49,499 bases of DNA from Bacillota bacterium (GTDB lineage: Bacteria > Bacillota_I > Bacilli_A > Acholeplasmatales > UBA5453). A program made the position numbers and the translations under genes. The notes below the pieces were generated by a model. That model saw nothing but the letters and a program-made list of their open reading frames with translations, was not told where the DNA came from and searched no databases. The stretch is from contig JAEZHT010000076.1 in assembly GCA_023436805.1 (NCBI GenBank), forward strand, positions 1 through 49,499, in the 5' to 3' direction. Positions 32,421 through 41,852 of this stretch are shown piece after piece; position 1 is the first letter of the stretch; every line of letters begins with the position of its first letter.

Positions 32421-32448
32421 ATTATAACACACGGGATAAATATGACAA
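32421..32448 (-). promoter_or_regulatory. Promoter of the CotH-type gene
   Basis: TTGTCA (32443-32448), a 16-base spacer and TATAAT (32421-32426) on the minus strand. It overlaps the T run of the preceding terminator and fixes the start of the lipoprotein at 32401. Confidence 0.7.
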
Positions 32449-32475
32449 AAAGGAAACTAAATCGCTTAGTTTCCT
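32446..32475 (-). terminator. Terminator of the zwf/cyclase unit
   Basis: aggaaactaa (32451-32460) pairs with ttagtttcct (32466-32475), with the cyclase stop codon inside the stem and five T residues afterwards on the minus strand. The T run merges into the -35 box of the next gene. Confidence 0.88.
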
Positions 32476-33086
32476 AATAAAATGGCTCTTACAGGGGACG
32501 CATCTAAACCACGTAGTTTGAGTGGTAAAGCAATCAATGTGTATGACCCAGAGCGGATATTGGCCAATCGTAGTCCTTCTAAAATAATGATGTTTTTAGA
32601 CATCAATGCTTTGTGGGTTGGGTGACCAGGTTGGCTTCTTTCAATGCCCAAAGCATCGATACCCACCCCTTTAATCCCCAGTTCAGCCAAATAATTCGCC
32701 GCTGATTCAGCAACAAACACGAAGTTTGGATTAAAACCTTCGTCTTGTGAGTTTCGGGTTTTAAAGATGACAAAATCATTTTTTCTGATTGCCAGATTCA
32801 CTAGATTTTCTTTGGTGATGGATTCTAAAACATAAGACAAATCAAACACCCGTGCTTCGCTAATATAATGTTCTAATTTGGCTTCACTGCTGGTTTCGCC
32901 GCCATCAATCATATGCAAGTTAAAATCGACATGGGTACCGCTATGAACGTTCATGGTGACATCTGTTTCGTAATGACTGTTGTCTTTGAAATTAGCGACA
33001 TTTTTAAATGTGGGTTTTTTCGATTCTAAATCTTTGTATACGGGCATATCCGGATGGATTTCCATCGATATATCGTAAATTTTCAT
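32466..33086 (-). CDS. Cyclase family metal-dependent hydrolase (kynurenine formamidase-like)
   Basis: The 206 residues fit the cyclase/arylformamidase family (PF04199). The metal-binding motif HSGTHVDFNLH is at about 48-58, preceded by YDISMEIHPDMPVYKD and followed by GVGIDALGIERSQPGHPTHK near residue 143. In the typical HxGTHxDxP motif the Pro is replaced by Asn here, a mild departure. Members hydrolyse amides or lactone-like rings. It starts two bases after the zwf stop and is cotranscribed with it, but a direct link to the pentose pathway is not evident. Confidence 0.85.
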   Translation of the reverse strand: MKIYDISMEIHPDMPVYKDLESKKPTFKNVANFKDNSHYETDVTMNVHSGTHVDFNLHMIDGGETSSEAKLEHYISEARVFDLSYVLESITKENLVNLAIRKNDFVIFKTRNSQDEGFNPNFVFVAESAANYLAELGIKGVGIDALGIERSQPGHPTHKALMSKNIIILEGLRLANIRSGSYTLIALPLKLRGLDASPVRAILLGN

Positions 33087-33087
33087 T

Positions 33088-34473
33088 TTATATAATCTCT
33101 CCTGTCATCTCATATATGAGGTCATATAATTCTTGTGGTGTCTTATATACCCTGAGTGGGATGTGTTTTAAAGCGATGTCTTGTTTGACTTGATCGATGA
33201 ATTGCCACGAGAGTTCAATCTCATCCCAACGGGTGAATAAAGATTTACTGTGTTTAGTCATATCTAAAATGAGTTTTTCATACGCTTCAGGTAAGTTACC
33301 TACCGCGTTACAAGCCACACAATAATCTAAATCTACTTCTTCAACGGCATTTCTCAACCCGGGTACTTTAGAATTTAAGGTTAATGAGATGCCATCTTGA
33401 GGGGCAATTTTGATATAAAGTTTATTGGTAAAAAGTGGTAAATCCCATTTGTGTTGTTCTGAGGTTTCTTCAAATTCAATGATGATGACCGATTCTTTTT
33501 GTTCTAGCGCTTTACCTGTCAATAAGTAAAACGGCACACCTTTAAAGCGTGGTGTATCAACAAAGGCTTTGAAGAATACAAATGTTTCTGTTTTGGAATC
33601 TTTCGCAATATTGGGTTCGTTTTGATAACCTTCATATTGCCCGATGACCAACGTTTTACGGTCATATCGTAATTTCCTTAAAACATCGACTTTTTCATTT
33701 TTCAAATCTTCACTGTTATACGACCTTGGTACTTCCATCGCAACCAAAGACAACATTTGTAACAAATGGCTTTGGACCATGTCTTTGAGTGCGCCAGAGG
33801 TATCATAATAGCCCGCTCTCGATAAAATCGTGTCGGTTTCTTTGGCGAATATTTTTATATTTTTGATGGTGTTGTTGTTCCAAATGCTTTCAAATATTTT
33901 ATTGGCGAAGCGCACGGTTAAGATGTTTTGAATCATCTCTTTACCTAAGTAGTGGTCGATACGATAAATTTGTTTTTCATCAAAATAGGACCACAATAAC
34001 GCATTGATGGCTTTCGCGGATGCTAAATCAGAACCAAATGGTTTTTCGAAAGTGATGGTCGAGTTTAAGTCTTCTTTTAGTACCAATCGTGACTCACCAA
34101 TGTTGGTTGCGATGCCTTTTAATAGTTCAGGCCCAACCGCCAAATAATAAATTTTTCTGGTTTCTGGATTGGAGATTTTTTCGATATGCGCTTTGAGCGC
34201 TAAGTAATCAGAGATTTGGTCTACGTCCAACTTAAAATAAGTCACGTGAGGGATCAGTGCCTTGGTATTGAATTGAACCTTCAACTCTTTTTCAACGAAC
34301 GCCAAATAAGACTCCGTTGTGTAATCCCGTCTACCGACTGCGATGATTTGTGTGGTAGGTTCTAATAAGTTTTCCTGCAGTAGTTTTTCGATGGCTGGTA
34401 AGAGCTTTCGAATGGTGAGGTCACCTGTCGAACCGAAGATGGTTAATATGGTATTTGTATGGTTCATATACAT
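33088..34473 (-). CDS. zwf: Glucose-6-phosphate 1-dehydrogenase
   Basis: The 461 residues show the NADP-binding start IFGSTGDLTIRKLLPAI, the EKPFGSDLASAKAIN segment, and the active-site signature RIDHYLGKEMIQNIL with the catalytic His. The C-terminal part is a little short compared with the usual 480-500 residues. It makes 6-phosphogluconolactone plus NADPH, the first step of the oxidative pentose phosphate route. Among mollicutes this activity is characteristic of Acholeplasma, which supports the proposed host. An AAAGG site precedes the first ATG. It is followed at once by the cyclase-family gene. Confidence 0.95.
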   Translation of the reverse strand: MYMNHTNTILTIFGSTGDLTIRKLLPAIEKLLQENLLEPTTQIIAVGRRDYTTESYLAFVEKELKVQFNTKALIPHVTYFKLDVDQISDYLALKAHIEKISNPETRKIYYLAVGPELLKGIATNIGESRLVLKEDLNSTITFEKPFGSDLASAKAINALLWSYFDEKQIYRIDHYLGKEMIQNILTVRFANKIFESIWNNNTIKNIKIFAKETDTILSRAGYYDTSGALKDMVQSHLLQMLSLVAMEVPRSYNSEDLKNEKVDVLRKLRYDRKTLVIGQYEGYQNEPNIAKDSKTETFVFFKAFVDTPRFKGVPFYLLTGKALEQKESVIIIEFEETSEQHKWDLPLFTNKLYIKIAPQDGISLTLNSKVPGLRNAVEEVDLDYCVACNAVGNLPEAYEKLILDMTKHSKSLFTRWDEIELSWQFIDQVKQDIALKHIPLRVYKTPQELYDLIYEMTGEII

Positions 34474-34584
34474 CCAAACCTTTCATATGATTTCAAGGTC
34501 AAAGACCTTATATTTTTACTTTGACATTCTAATTATAACACGACACCCATCGAATTTTGATTATATGCTCATCATCTAGACAAA

Positions 34585-34607
34585 GAAAAAAGAGGTGTTA
34601 CCCTCTT
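34585..34607 (-). terminator. Terminator of the aminotransferase gene
   Basis: aagagg (34590-34595) pairs with cctctt (34602-34607); the minus-strand product ends in TTTTTT. The stop codon lies inside the stem. Confidence 0.85.
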
Positions 34608-35832
34608 AGATTTCTGCTTTAATTTTAGCGGCTAGCCCTTGGATTTCTTTAACCGATATCGCTGCGAGAGCGACACGAATCGCGCCAGACAGTGGGACGA
34701 CAAAGATGTCTTTGGCTTTGAGACGTTCAAATACTGTTTTCGGCTCTAATACAGGGATGGTGACGAAAAAGCCGGAGACATAAGGGTAGTGAACCAATTG
34801 AACTTGTTTGGCTTCTTCAATGAATGCTTTCGCACGGGTTTGTAACAGGGTACGAACCGTTTGAAGTTCGCCTAAAAATTGTTGTTGTAAAAGGGGTTGA
34901 TCCTGTAAAGTGTTCATCAAGAAAATGGGTTCAGTTGGTGGGCAACTCCACGTTGAACGTGCTTTATATAAAGCGACGCGACTGAATTCTTCAATAACAC
35001 TGTCATCTTTAGATAACGCGACTAACCCACCGCCACGGTACCCATAAATACCAAAGGTTTTGGATGCACTGAAAGCGATGGTAATCAACATTGATGAAGT
35101 GACTTTTAAGAAGGATAAGAAACGTGTTCTCGTATCGGCATAATTCAAATCTGCATAATCCAAATAGGCAATGTCATAGATGAGCACGACAGGAACGGTT
35201 TTACCTAGGTTATCCAGGTGTTCAATCAAGCCTACAAGTTCTACTTTTGATAGTGAATACCCCGTTGGATTTTGACAAGGGTCATTGAGCAACACAACGA
35301 CTTTATTCGTTTCTTTCGCGATTAAACTGGTGGTCTTTTTAAATCCTTCCAAATTAAACGCATTGTTTTTAAACATTGGATAGGTTACGTGACCAGCTTC
35401 GGTGGCGTTGATGATGGCTGCGTAATTGCTCCAAAAGATGTCCGGTAAAACAACCATATCGCCTTTGGTGACATAATTCGCAAGCACATTGGATAAGGCA
35501 CCGGATGCGCCAGGGGTGGCGAGTACTTCAAGTTTAAATGCCGATTCGATTTGAGGTAATTTATCTTGAAAAACCCATTGTTTGAGGACTTTCTTGAATG
35601 GTTTTCCCCCATCGACTGGTGGATAAGCACGCACTTTGGTAGAGTCTTGATCCTTGAGTATTTGTTCTACTGAAGGAAAGGCCAACAATACCCCTTGGTC
35701 GTTTAAAAGCGCACCAATCGTCGCGTCAATCGTGTTTGGATTTTGTTTTTTACGTTCTTTTGCCATCTGACCAATGCTTAAAATGTCATCCGTTAAAACA
35801 AAATCTTCTGTAAAAGCATTTGTAAATTTCAT
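34606..35832 (-). CDS. PLP-dependent aminotransferase, class I/II
   Basis: This 408-residue fold-type I aminotransferase has LATPGASGALSNVLANY (cofactor phosphate region), LLNDPCQNPTGYSLS with the conserved Asn-Pro, VVLIYDIAYLDYADL, and the Schiff-base Lys in FSASKTFGIYGYRGG (about residue 240-255). The C-terminus has AIRVALAAIS with the substrate-carboxylate Arg. It resembles aspartate/aromatic aminotransferases, but the amino donor cannot be fixed. A GGGAG site lies before the ATG. It is a single gene with its own terminator, located between zwf and the tyrosine kinase operon. Confidence 0.9.
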   Translation of the reverse strand: MKFTNAFTEDFVLTDDILSIGQMAKERKKQNPNTIDATIGALLNDQGVLLAFPSVEQILKDQDSTKVRAYPPVDGGKPFKKVLKQWVFQDKLPQIESAFKLEVLATPGASGALSNVLANYVTKGDMVVLPDIFWSNYAAIINATEAGHVTYPMFKNNAFNLEGFKKTTSLIAKETNKVVVLLNDPCQNPTGYSLSKVELVGLIEHLDNLGKTVPVVLIYDIAYLDYADLNYADTRTRFLSFLKVTSSMLITIAFSASKTFGIYGYRGGGLVALSKDDSVIEEFSRVALYKARSTWSCPPTEPIFLMNTLQDQPLLQQQFLGELQTVRTLLQTRAKAFIEEAKQVQLVHYPYVSGFFVTIPVLEPKTVFERLKAKDIFVVPLSGAIRVALAAISVKEIQGLAAKIKAEI

Positions 35833-35849
35833 TTTTTTCTCCCTAAAAT

Positions 35850-35873
35850 ATAAAAGCCAGCGTTGGCTGGCTT
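35850..35873 (-). terminator. Terminator of the Wzz/kinase/phosphatase operon
   Basis: aagccagc (35854-35861) pairs with gctggctt (35866-35873) around a short loop, with TTTTA following on the minus strand. It overlaps the stop of the phosphatase gene. Confidence 0.82.
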
Positions 35874-36567
35874 ATAGTTGAATTGAATCGATGATTTTCT
35901 TCGGGTTTTCAAAGAAAATCAAATCCGCATAGGCTTTGCCATACTTTTTTAAAACAGTTTTATAGGCATTTTTTAAATTCGGCTTACGGTTGGATAAATT
36001 GTGTGCATCGGATGCCACAATATCCACCAATTGGTTTTTCAGTAGGAATTTAACCAATCGACGTTTTCCAAACCCTTCAAACCCCTTTATTGCACCTGCA
36101 TTGACTTGTAAAAGTCCACCGGTCAAACGGATTTGATGGTAGTCTTCCTTTTTCAAGTAAGGGTATCGTTCGACGTGAGCGACGATGGGTTTGAGTTTAG
36201 AAACTTTTAAATTGAAGATGATTTCTTCGATATTTTGTTCCATGGTGGTTGAAAACTCAACCAAAACATATGGGCTACCATCGATCGCTAAGTTTTTGGT
36301 TTGTTCGAGAAGGTTATCTTTATAGTATACTTCTCTACCTAAATATAGTTCGACAGGTATGCCTTTTTGTTTTACTGAAAGTTTGAGGTTTTCAAAAACT
36401 GTTTTATGTTTTAAGCGTTTGCCTTCATCAAATTTGCGGAAATGTGGGGTTAAAATGATGTGAGTGACACCATCGTTATATGATTTTTCAATCATCGCTA
36501 ACGCCATGGTTTCGTCTTTAGCACCATCGTCCACACCTGGCAACATGTGACAATGACTATCAATCAT
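35872..36567 (-). CDS. Tyrosine-protein phosphatase, PHP family (CpsB/YwqE type)
   Basis: The start at 36567 gives MIDSHCHMLPGVDDGAKDE, the canonical N-terminus of this family, and overlaps the kinase stop as ATGATTGA. An ATG at 36594 would add nine residues and has an AAGGG site, so it remains possible. The 231-residue protein carries PHP metal ligands: DSHCHMLPG, ILTPHF, a histidine in VAHVERYPYL, and ASDAHNL. It would dephosphorylate the tyrosine cluster of the kinase encoded just upstream. No polysaccharide synthesis genes follow; the operon ends here. Confidence 0.9.
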   Translation of the reverse strand: MIDSHCHMLPGVDDGAKDETMALAMIEKSYNDGVTHIILTPHFRKFDEGKRLKHKTVFENLKLSVKQKGIPVELYLGREVYYKDNLLEQTKNLAIDGSPYVLVEFSTTMEQNIEEIIFNLKVSKLKPIVAHVERYPYLKKEDYHQIRLTGGLLQVNAGAIKGFEGFGKRRLVKFLLKNQLVDIVASDAHNLSNRKPNLKNAYKTVLKKYGKAYADLIFFENPKKIIDSIQL

Positions 36568-37264
36568 TACTGTAGTATTTATAGGTGTAACCATACTTTT
36601 TACCCTTGGTTACCTTATCTTGCGTCATGCATAGACCAATGATTGGAATATTGTTTCTGGTCAAGCTGGTAATGGCTTCTTTGACCATACTCTTCTTACC
36701 TTGTCCATGCGCAACAATGAAGATGACCCCATCGGCAATGCGGTTGATGAGCAGTGCATCAGATACAACGATGACAGGCGGGGTATCTAACAAGATATAA
36801 TCGTAATCTTGTTTGAGTCCTTCAAATAAATCTTTGAGTTTTTGTGATTCCAAAATTTGAACAATCGAAGTTGTTTTTTCACCACTGATGATGTAATCGA
36901 TGTTGTCATCAGACTTGCGAATCAGTGTTTTCTTATCGATTTTGCCAAGCAGATAATCGGTTAATCCTTCTTTATTGATGACTGAGTAAATACGGTTAAC
37001 TTTAGGTCTTCTTAAGTCAAGGTCGACAACCAATACTTTTTTACCTCTGGAAGCCAATAAATAAGCAACGTTAGAGATGAGGGTCGTTTTACCTTCACTT
37101 TGCATCGATGAGGTGAATTGTACGATTTTATATTGACCATCAACGTTCGCATATTCAAGGTTGACAATCATCTTTTGGAGTTGTTCAGTAACAAATGAGT
37201 TCGGTGCTTCTTTAGCAACCAAATAACTATAGTTGCTTTCAATCTTTTTAGAGAATAATTTCAT
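36560..37264 (-). CDS. Bacterial tyrosine kinase (CpsD/CapB/YwqD type)
   Basis: This 234-residue BY-kinase has Walker A SSMQSEGKTTLISNVA (about residue 52), Walker A' VLVVDLDLRRPKVNRI, and Walker B YDYILLDTPPVIVVSD. The last 13 residues hold five tyrosines (YGYTYKYY), the autophosphorylation cluster. The membrane activator is separate and encoded just upstream, as in Gram-positive systems. A GGAGG site precedes the ATG. In capsule systems the triad controls chain length and export. Here it stands alone, so another target is likely. Confidence 0.93.
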   Translation of the reverse strand: MKLFSKKIESNYSYLVAKEAPNSFVTEQLQKMIVNLEYANVDGQYKIVQFTSSMQSEGKTTLISNVAYLLASRGKKVLVVDLDLRRPKVNRIYSVINKEGLTDYLLGKIDKKTLIRKSDDNIDYIISGEKTTSIVQILESQKLKDLFEGLKQDYDYILLDTPPVIVVSDALLINRIADGVIFIVAHGQGKKSMVKEAITSLTRNNIPIIGLCMTQDKVTKGKKYGYTYKYYSND

Positions 37265-37266
37265 GA

Positions 37267-37971
37267 TTAGAATTCCTCCTTCACTTCGAAGCTTGGGATG
37301 ACACCTAACACTTGTAAGTTGAAGTCAGCTTCTAACTCTTCTTTGGTACGGTATGTATTGTTGGTGAGTTCCATCACTAAGACGATCCCCACACCCAAAA
37401 TACCACCCAACAATACCCCAATGATCAACAACAATGGTTTGTTTGGTGAGGTTTGTACACCTAATTTAGCCATAGTGGTAGGGTCACTGATCTTATCTTT
37501 GAATGATGAGAATGTTTCGTTTTCATTCGCAATCTTACGTGCAGAAGCCACGATTTGATTCGCGATTTCTTGGGACAATTCTGGGTCATCTGAGACATAG
37601 CTCACATAGACGAAGAATGTTGTATTTGAGGAAGTTACAGTCAACCCTGAACGAAGTTGAGCGGTTGACATTTGAGTTTCAAGGTTGAGGGTTTCGATGA
37701 CATCCTCCAATACGATGTCTTTTTTCATGAATTCAGCGATGGACGGCACCAAACGTAATGCTGTGGTATAGTCATAGCCAAGTTCGGATGAAGACTCTAC
37801 TTGAACGATGATGTCTGATTTGGATTCATACATTGGGGTGGCTACAACAAATGCATATACCCCAGCAACAGCTGCAATCAACACGGTTGAAATGCCAATT
37901 AGTAGCCAATTTTTTAGTAGCAGGTTAAATAACTCAATGATACTAAGTCCTTTTTCTTCTTGATTTTCCAT
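37267..37971 (-). CDS. Wzz/CapA-type membrane adaptor of the tyrosine kinase
   Basis: The 234-residue protein has two membrane helices (about 21-42 and about 180-202) flanking an extracellular loop of about 135 residues, the YveK/CapA layout. The segment TPMYESKSDIIVQV after the first helix and the Pro-rich SPNKPLLLIIGVLLGGILGVG before the second are typical. The short C-terminal tail would activate the kinase encoded two bases downstream. AAAGGAG precedes the ATG. The promoter has an extended -10 box (TGT-TATAAT, 38028-38033). It is the first gene of the three-gene operon. Confidence 0.9.
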   Translation of the reverse strand: MENQEEKGLSIIELFNLLLKNWLLIGISTVLIAAVAGVYAFVVATPMYESKSDIIVQVESSSELGYDYTTALRLVPSIAEFMKKDIVLEDVIETLNLETQMSTAQLRSGLTVTSSNTTFFVYVSYVSDDPELSQEIANQIVASARKIANENETFSSFKDKISDPTTMAKLGVQTSPNKPLLLIIGVLLGGILGVGIVLVMELTNNTYRTKEELEADFNLQVLGVIPSFEVKEEF

Positions 37972-38027
37972 AAAAAATCTCCTTTAAAATGTTAAAAAAA
38001 TCTTAATGTCTTAAAATTGCCAATTTC

Positions 38028-38036
38028 ATTATAACA
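38028..38036 (-). promoter_or_regulatory. Extended -10 promoter of the Wzz/kinase operon
   Basis: TATAAT at 38028-38033 on the minus strand preceded by TGT, an extended -10 element. The leader is about 50 bases. There is a TTGTCA further upstream, but at 19 bases. Confidence 0.6.
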
Positions 38037-38070
38037 TATGCATCGTCTATTATGACAATTAAGGGTGTGT

Positions 38071-39822
38071 CTAAACTGTTTTTTTCATTAACTCGATCAC
38101 AAGTTCGATGTCTTTGTTCACTTCATTTAAAGAAGTTACCCAGAAATCTTTCTTTGTGACATCGATACCCATCGATTGAGCGACGTCTTCAACGCTGGCT
38201 TTTCCAGTTAAACCCAAGAGACGGTCATAGTTTTTTAAGAACGATTGTGGGTCTTGTTGATATAAACTGTATAAGCCTTTACCAAACAATAAACCGAAGG
38301 CGTATGGGAAATTATAGAAGTTTAATCCTGCTGAATAGTAATGACCTTTATTCAACCACATGTATGGGTGTAATAAATCGTGGTCTAAACCGTCGGTATA
38401 AGCGGCCTTTTGGGCTTCCAACATCCAAGACTTCATTTGATCTTTAGAAATTGGACCCTTGGCATTTTCAAATAACTTGGTTTCAAACATATATCTTGAA
38501 AGGATGTCGATGATGACTTGTGTATCCCCTTGTAGGGAGATTTCTAATACGGATAATTTTTCTTCGTCTTTTTCAAGTTCATTGAAGAGCTTGTTCATGA
38601 CGATGGTTTCACAGAAAATAGAAGCTGTTTCTGCAAGAGGCATTGGGTAATCCCAGTTGAGTGGTTCTTCATCTTGAATGACATCCCCATGATAACCATG
38701 ACCCAGTTCATGTGCCAAAGTGGACACATCGGATAATGACCCTGTGAAGTTTAAAAGAAAACGGCTTTGGCGAATTTGTGGTTGGTTGGAACAGAAAGCA
38801 CCACCGCGTTTCCCTTTTCTAGGGAACGCGTCAATCCAATGGTTATCAAAGGCTTTCTTCGCGAAATTACCCAGTCTTGGTGAGAACCCATAGAAACTGT
38901 CTAATACAATTTTTTGTGCCTCTTCGAAGGTATATGTCTTTTCTAGTTTGCCAATCGGTGCGAACAAATCATAGAATGGTAAGCCTTTTTCATGGCCTAA
39001 ATAAGCGGCTTTCGCTTTCAAATATTTCGCGAAATGTGGTCTAAAGTCCTTCATCGCCTCAATCATCGCATCCAATGTTTCTTTCGTCATGTGGGAGATT
39101 TCAAGTGTTTTTTCTAGCGCACTTTCATAACCCCTCATCGCATTGAGTTCAGTCACTTCACGCTTGATGTTTGATAACGCCATCGCGACCGCATCCGCGA
39201 TTGGTTCATAGGCTTTTAGTTCGGCTTCATAGGCTTTTTTACGGACATCTTTACTGTGGTCATAAGCGAGATTTCTCACTTCACTTAGCGTGATTTGCTT
39301 GCCATCATAATCCACATTTAAATTCGCGGTTAATAACCCTTGGAGTTGACTCCATTGGTTCGATGCGAGTTGACGCATTTTCGCGTAAATGACTTCTTCA
39401 GATTCCGATAGTAAGTGTTTCGCACCGGCTTGTGCTAGATTTAGCCCATATCGGTATGTTTTAACCAGTGTGCTTTGTTTTTCTAAACTATCTAAATCTA
39501 ATCCAGCGATAAAACGGCTCATTTGGACGTTTTCTTTAGTGACACTGGATAATAATTGTTGAAGTTTAGACATATAACCAAGCGCTACTTGATTGGTAAC
39601 ATCGGTCGATGTGGTTAAACTCGCGAATGCATATAAACTGGTTGCTAATCTTTCAAGATTTTCTTGAGATTTTAAGTAACCTTCCAGTAAAGCCAAGTTG
39701 GATAGCCCTTGTTCGTTTTTAACCAATGTTTTATAGTCTTGTAACAATGTTTCTAATTTCTTTAAATCGGCTTCATATGTTTCATCAAAGCCTTTGTATA
39801 AATCATCTAAATTCCAATTCAT
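38071..39822 (-). CDS. pepF: Oligoendopeptidase F (M3 family)
   Basis: The 583-residue protein is of PepF length. The zinc motif HELGH is in STLAHELGHGYHG near residue 373, with the downstream Glu in ETASIFCET. Other signatures are RKGKRGGAFCS and HYYSAGLNFYNFPYAFG. It cleaves medium-size peptides in the cytoplasm and complements PepT and the M32 carboxypeptidase. Its start lies two bases after the uvrB stop with an AGAGGA site, so the two genes are cotranscribed although unrelated in function. Confidence 0.95.
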   Translation of the reverse strand: MNWNLDDLYKGFDETYEADLKKLETLLQDYKTLVKNEQGLSNLALLEGYLKSQENLERLATSLYAFASLTTSTDVTNQVALGYMSKLQQLLSSVTKENVQMSRFIAGLDLDSLEKQSTLVKTYRYGLNLAQAGAKHLLSESEEVIYAKMRQLASNQWSQLQGLLTANLNVDYDGKQITLSEVRNLAYDHSKDVRKKAYEAELKAYEPIADAVAMALSNIKREVTELNAMRGYESALEKTLEISHMTKETLDAMIEAMKDFRPHFAKYLKAKAAYLGHEKGLPFYDLFAPIGKLEKTYTFEEAQKIVLDSFYGFSPRLGNFAKKAFDNHWIDAFPRKGKRGGAFCSNQPQIRQSRFLLNFTGSLSDVSTLAHELGHGYHGDVIQDEEPLNWDYPMPLAETASIFCETIVMNKLFNELEKDEEKLSVLEISLQGDTQVIIDILSRYMFETKLFENAKGPISKDQMKSWMLEAQKAAYTDGLDHDLLHPYMWLNKGHYYSAGLNFYNFPYAFGLLFGKGLYSLYQQDPQSFLKNYDRLLGLTGKASVEDVAQSMGIDVTKKDFWVTSLNEVNKDIELVIELMKKTV

Positions 39823-39823
39823 A

Positions 39824-41788
39824 TTAATGTCCTCTTTCTGCTTTCAATTCAAAAAGCTGGTCTCTCAGTTCTGTGGCGAGCTCAAAGTTCAATTCTTTCG
39901 CTGCTTGTTTCATGTCGCGTTCAATTCTCGCAATCGCTTTATCCAAATCTTTCGCACTGTATTTCTTCTTCATTGGCAATTCATCGATGTCTTCTTTCAT
40001 AGAAATATCATCGCGAATGTCTTTTTTAATCGATACGGGTGTCGTACCAAACTTCTCATTGAATTTGAGCTGGATATTTCTCCTACGGTTGGTTTCTTGA
40101 ATTGCTTTTTCCATCGATTCACTGATGACATCGGCATACATGATGACTTTACCATTCACGTTACGTGCCGCACGACCAATCGTTTGAATTAAGCTGCGTT
40201 CACTACGTAAAAAACCTTGTTTATCGGCATCTAATATCGCAACCAAAGATACTTCAGGGAGGTCTAAGCCTTCTCTTAATAAGTTAATACCAATCAGTAC
40301 ATCGTATTTCCCGATACGTAAGTCTCTCAAAATTACGATACGTTCAAGGGATTTAATCTCACTGTGTAAATAGGCTACTTTCATGCCTAGTTTTTTAAAG
40401 TACGCCGTTAAGTCTTCGCTCATTTTAATGGTTAGTGTTGTCACCAGTACACGTTCGTTTTTCGCGACACGCTGGATGATTTCGGCGTATAAGTCATCGA
40501 TTTGACCGAAGGATTTTCGTACTTCAATTTCAGGGTCCACCAAGTAGGTAGGACGTATGATTTGTTCGATGATGGGTAAATTTCTTCCGAGTTCATAATC
40601 CCCTGGGGTGGCGGAAAGATAAATGACATTGTCTAACTTAGATTCAAACTCATCAAACTTAAGCGGTCTATTGTCTAAGGCTGATGGCAATCTAAACCCA
40701 TAATCGACCAAGGTCATTTTTCTCGATCTATCGCCATTATACATCCCACGGACCTGTGAGACCGTGACATGTGACTCATCGATGATGAGCATGAAATCTT
40801 TGTTGAAGAAATCGATCAATGTCGATGGGGTTTCCCCAGCTTCTTTGAGCGCTAGGTGTCTGGAATAGTTTTCTACCCCTGGACATACACCCATTTCTTC
40901 AAGCATTTCAATGTCATATTTGGTACGCATTTGAATGCGTTCAGCTTCTAAAGGTTTATCTTCTTCTTTAAAATATAAGATGCGTTCTTGTAGTTCATTT
41001 TTGATTCTACGGATCGACTCTTTCAATTTTTCTTTGTTGGTCATGAAGTGTGTGGCTGGCCAAATGGTCACATAATCCAAGGATTCAATGGCGTTACCAG
41101 TCAAAACATCAAAGCGTTTGATTCGATCGATTTCATCCCCAAAGAATTCAATACGAATCCCATGTTCACGTTGGTTGGATGGGATGATTTCAACGATATC
41201 ACCACGCACCCTAAACGTGCCACGGTGAAAATCAATGTCGTTTCGTTGGTAGGTCAATTCGACCAGTTTACCGAGCAAAGCATTTCTTCGAATGCCTTGT
41301 CCTACACGTAAGAAGATCATCGAGTTCTTATAGTCATCTGGGTCCCCAATACCATAAATACAGGATACGGATGCCACCACAATGACGTCATCGCGTTCTA
41401 GCAATGAAGCGGTCGCGCTGTGGCGCATTTCATCAATTTCGTCATTGATGGAAGCGTCTTTTTCAATGTAAGTATCTGATGTGACCACATACGCTTCAGG
41501 TTGATAATAATCATAATAAGAGATGAAGTATTCCACACGGTTCTCTGGAAAAAAAGCTTTAAGCTCGCTGTATAGTTGTCCAGCGAGCGTTTTATTGTGT
41601 GCCAAAACGAGGGTTTTCTTCCCCATTTTTTCGATTAAATTACTGATAGTAAAAGTCTTACCTGTGCCAGTCGCACCGCGTAAGACTTGTTGTTTTAGTC
41701 CGTTATTGAAGTTTTGATACAATTTTTCAATCGCTTCAATTTGGTCACCCATCGGTTTATATGGCGCAACCAGTTTAAACTTAGACAT
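39824..41788 (-). CDS. uvrB: UvrABC system protein B
   Basis: The start is the ATG at 41788 (MSKFKLVAPYKP), eight bases after AAGGAG; a GTG at 41797 touches that site. The product has 654 residues. It shows Walker A GATGTGKTFT, the beta-hairpin ISYYDYYQPEAYV, DESHVTVSQVRGMYNGD, helicase motifs in VLIGINLLREGLDLPEVS and QTIGRAARN, and the C-terminal UVR motif (LNFELATELRDQLFELK) that contacts UvrC. It verifies DNA damage in nucleotide excision repair. No uvrA is adjacent here. Confidence 0.97.
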   Translation of the reverse strand: MSKFKLVAPYKPMGDQIEAIEKLYQNFNNGLKQQVLRGATGTGKTFTISNLIEKMGKKTLVLAHNKTLAGQLYSELKAFFPENRVEYFISYYDYYQPEAYVVTSDTYIEKDASINDEIDEMRHSATASLLERDDVIVVASVSCIYGIGDPDDYKNSMIFLRVGQGIRRNALLGKLVELTYQRNDIDFHRGTFRVRGDIVEIIPSNQREHGIRIEFFGDEIDRIKRFDVLTGNAIESLDYVTIWPATHFMTNKEKLKESIRRIKNELQERILYFKEEDKPLEAERIQMRTKYDIEMLEEMGVCPGVENYSRHLALKEAGETPSTLIDFFNKDFMLIIDESHVTVSQVRGMYNGDRSRKMTLVDYGFRLPSALDNRPLKFDEFESKLDNVIYLSATPGDYELGRNLPIIEQIIRPTYLVDPEIEVRKSFGQIDDLYAEIIQRVAKNERVLVTTLTIKMSEDLTAYFKKLGMKVAYLHSEIKSLERIVILRDLRIGKYDVLIGINLLREGLDLPEVSLVAILDADKQGFLRSERSLIQTIGRAARNVNGKVIMYADVISESMEKAIQETNRRRNIQLKFNEKFGTTPVSIKKDIRDDISMKEDIDELPMKKKYSAKDLDKAIARIERDMKQAAKELNFELATELRDQLFELKAERGH

Positions 41789-41852
41789 CGTATCCACTCC
41801 TTATGTAGTCTATTATACATAATAGAAAAGAAAAAAGCACTATGAATGTGCT

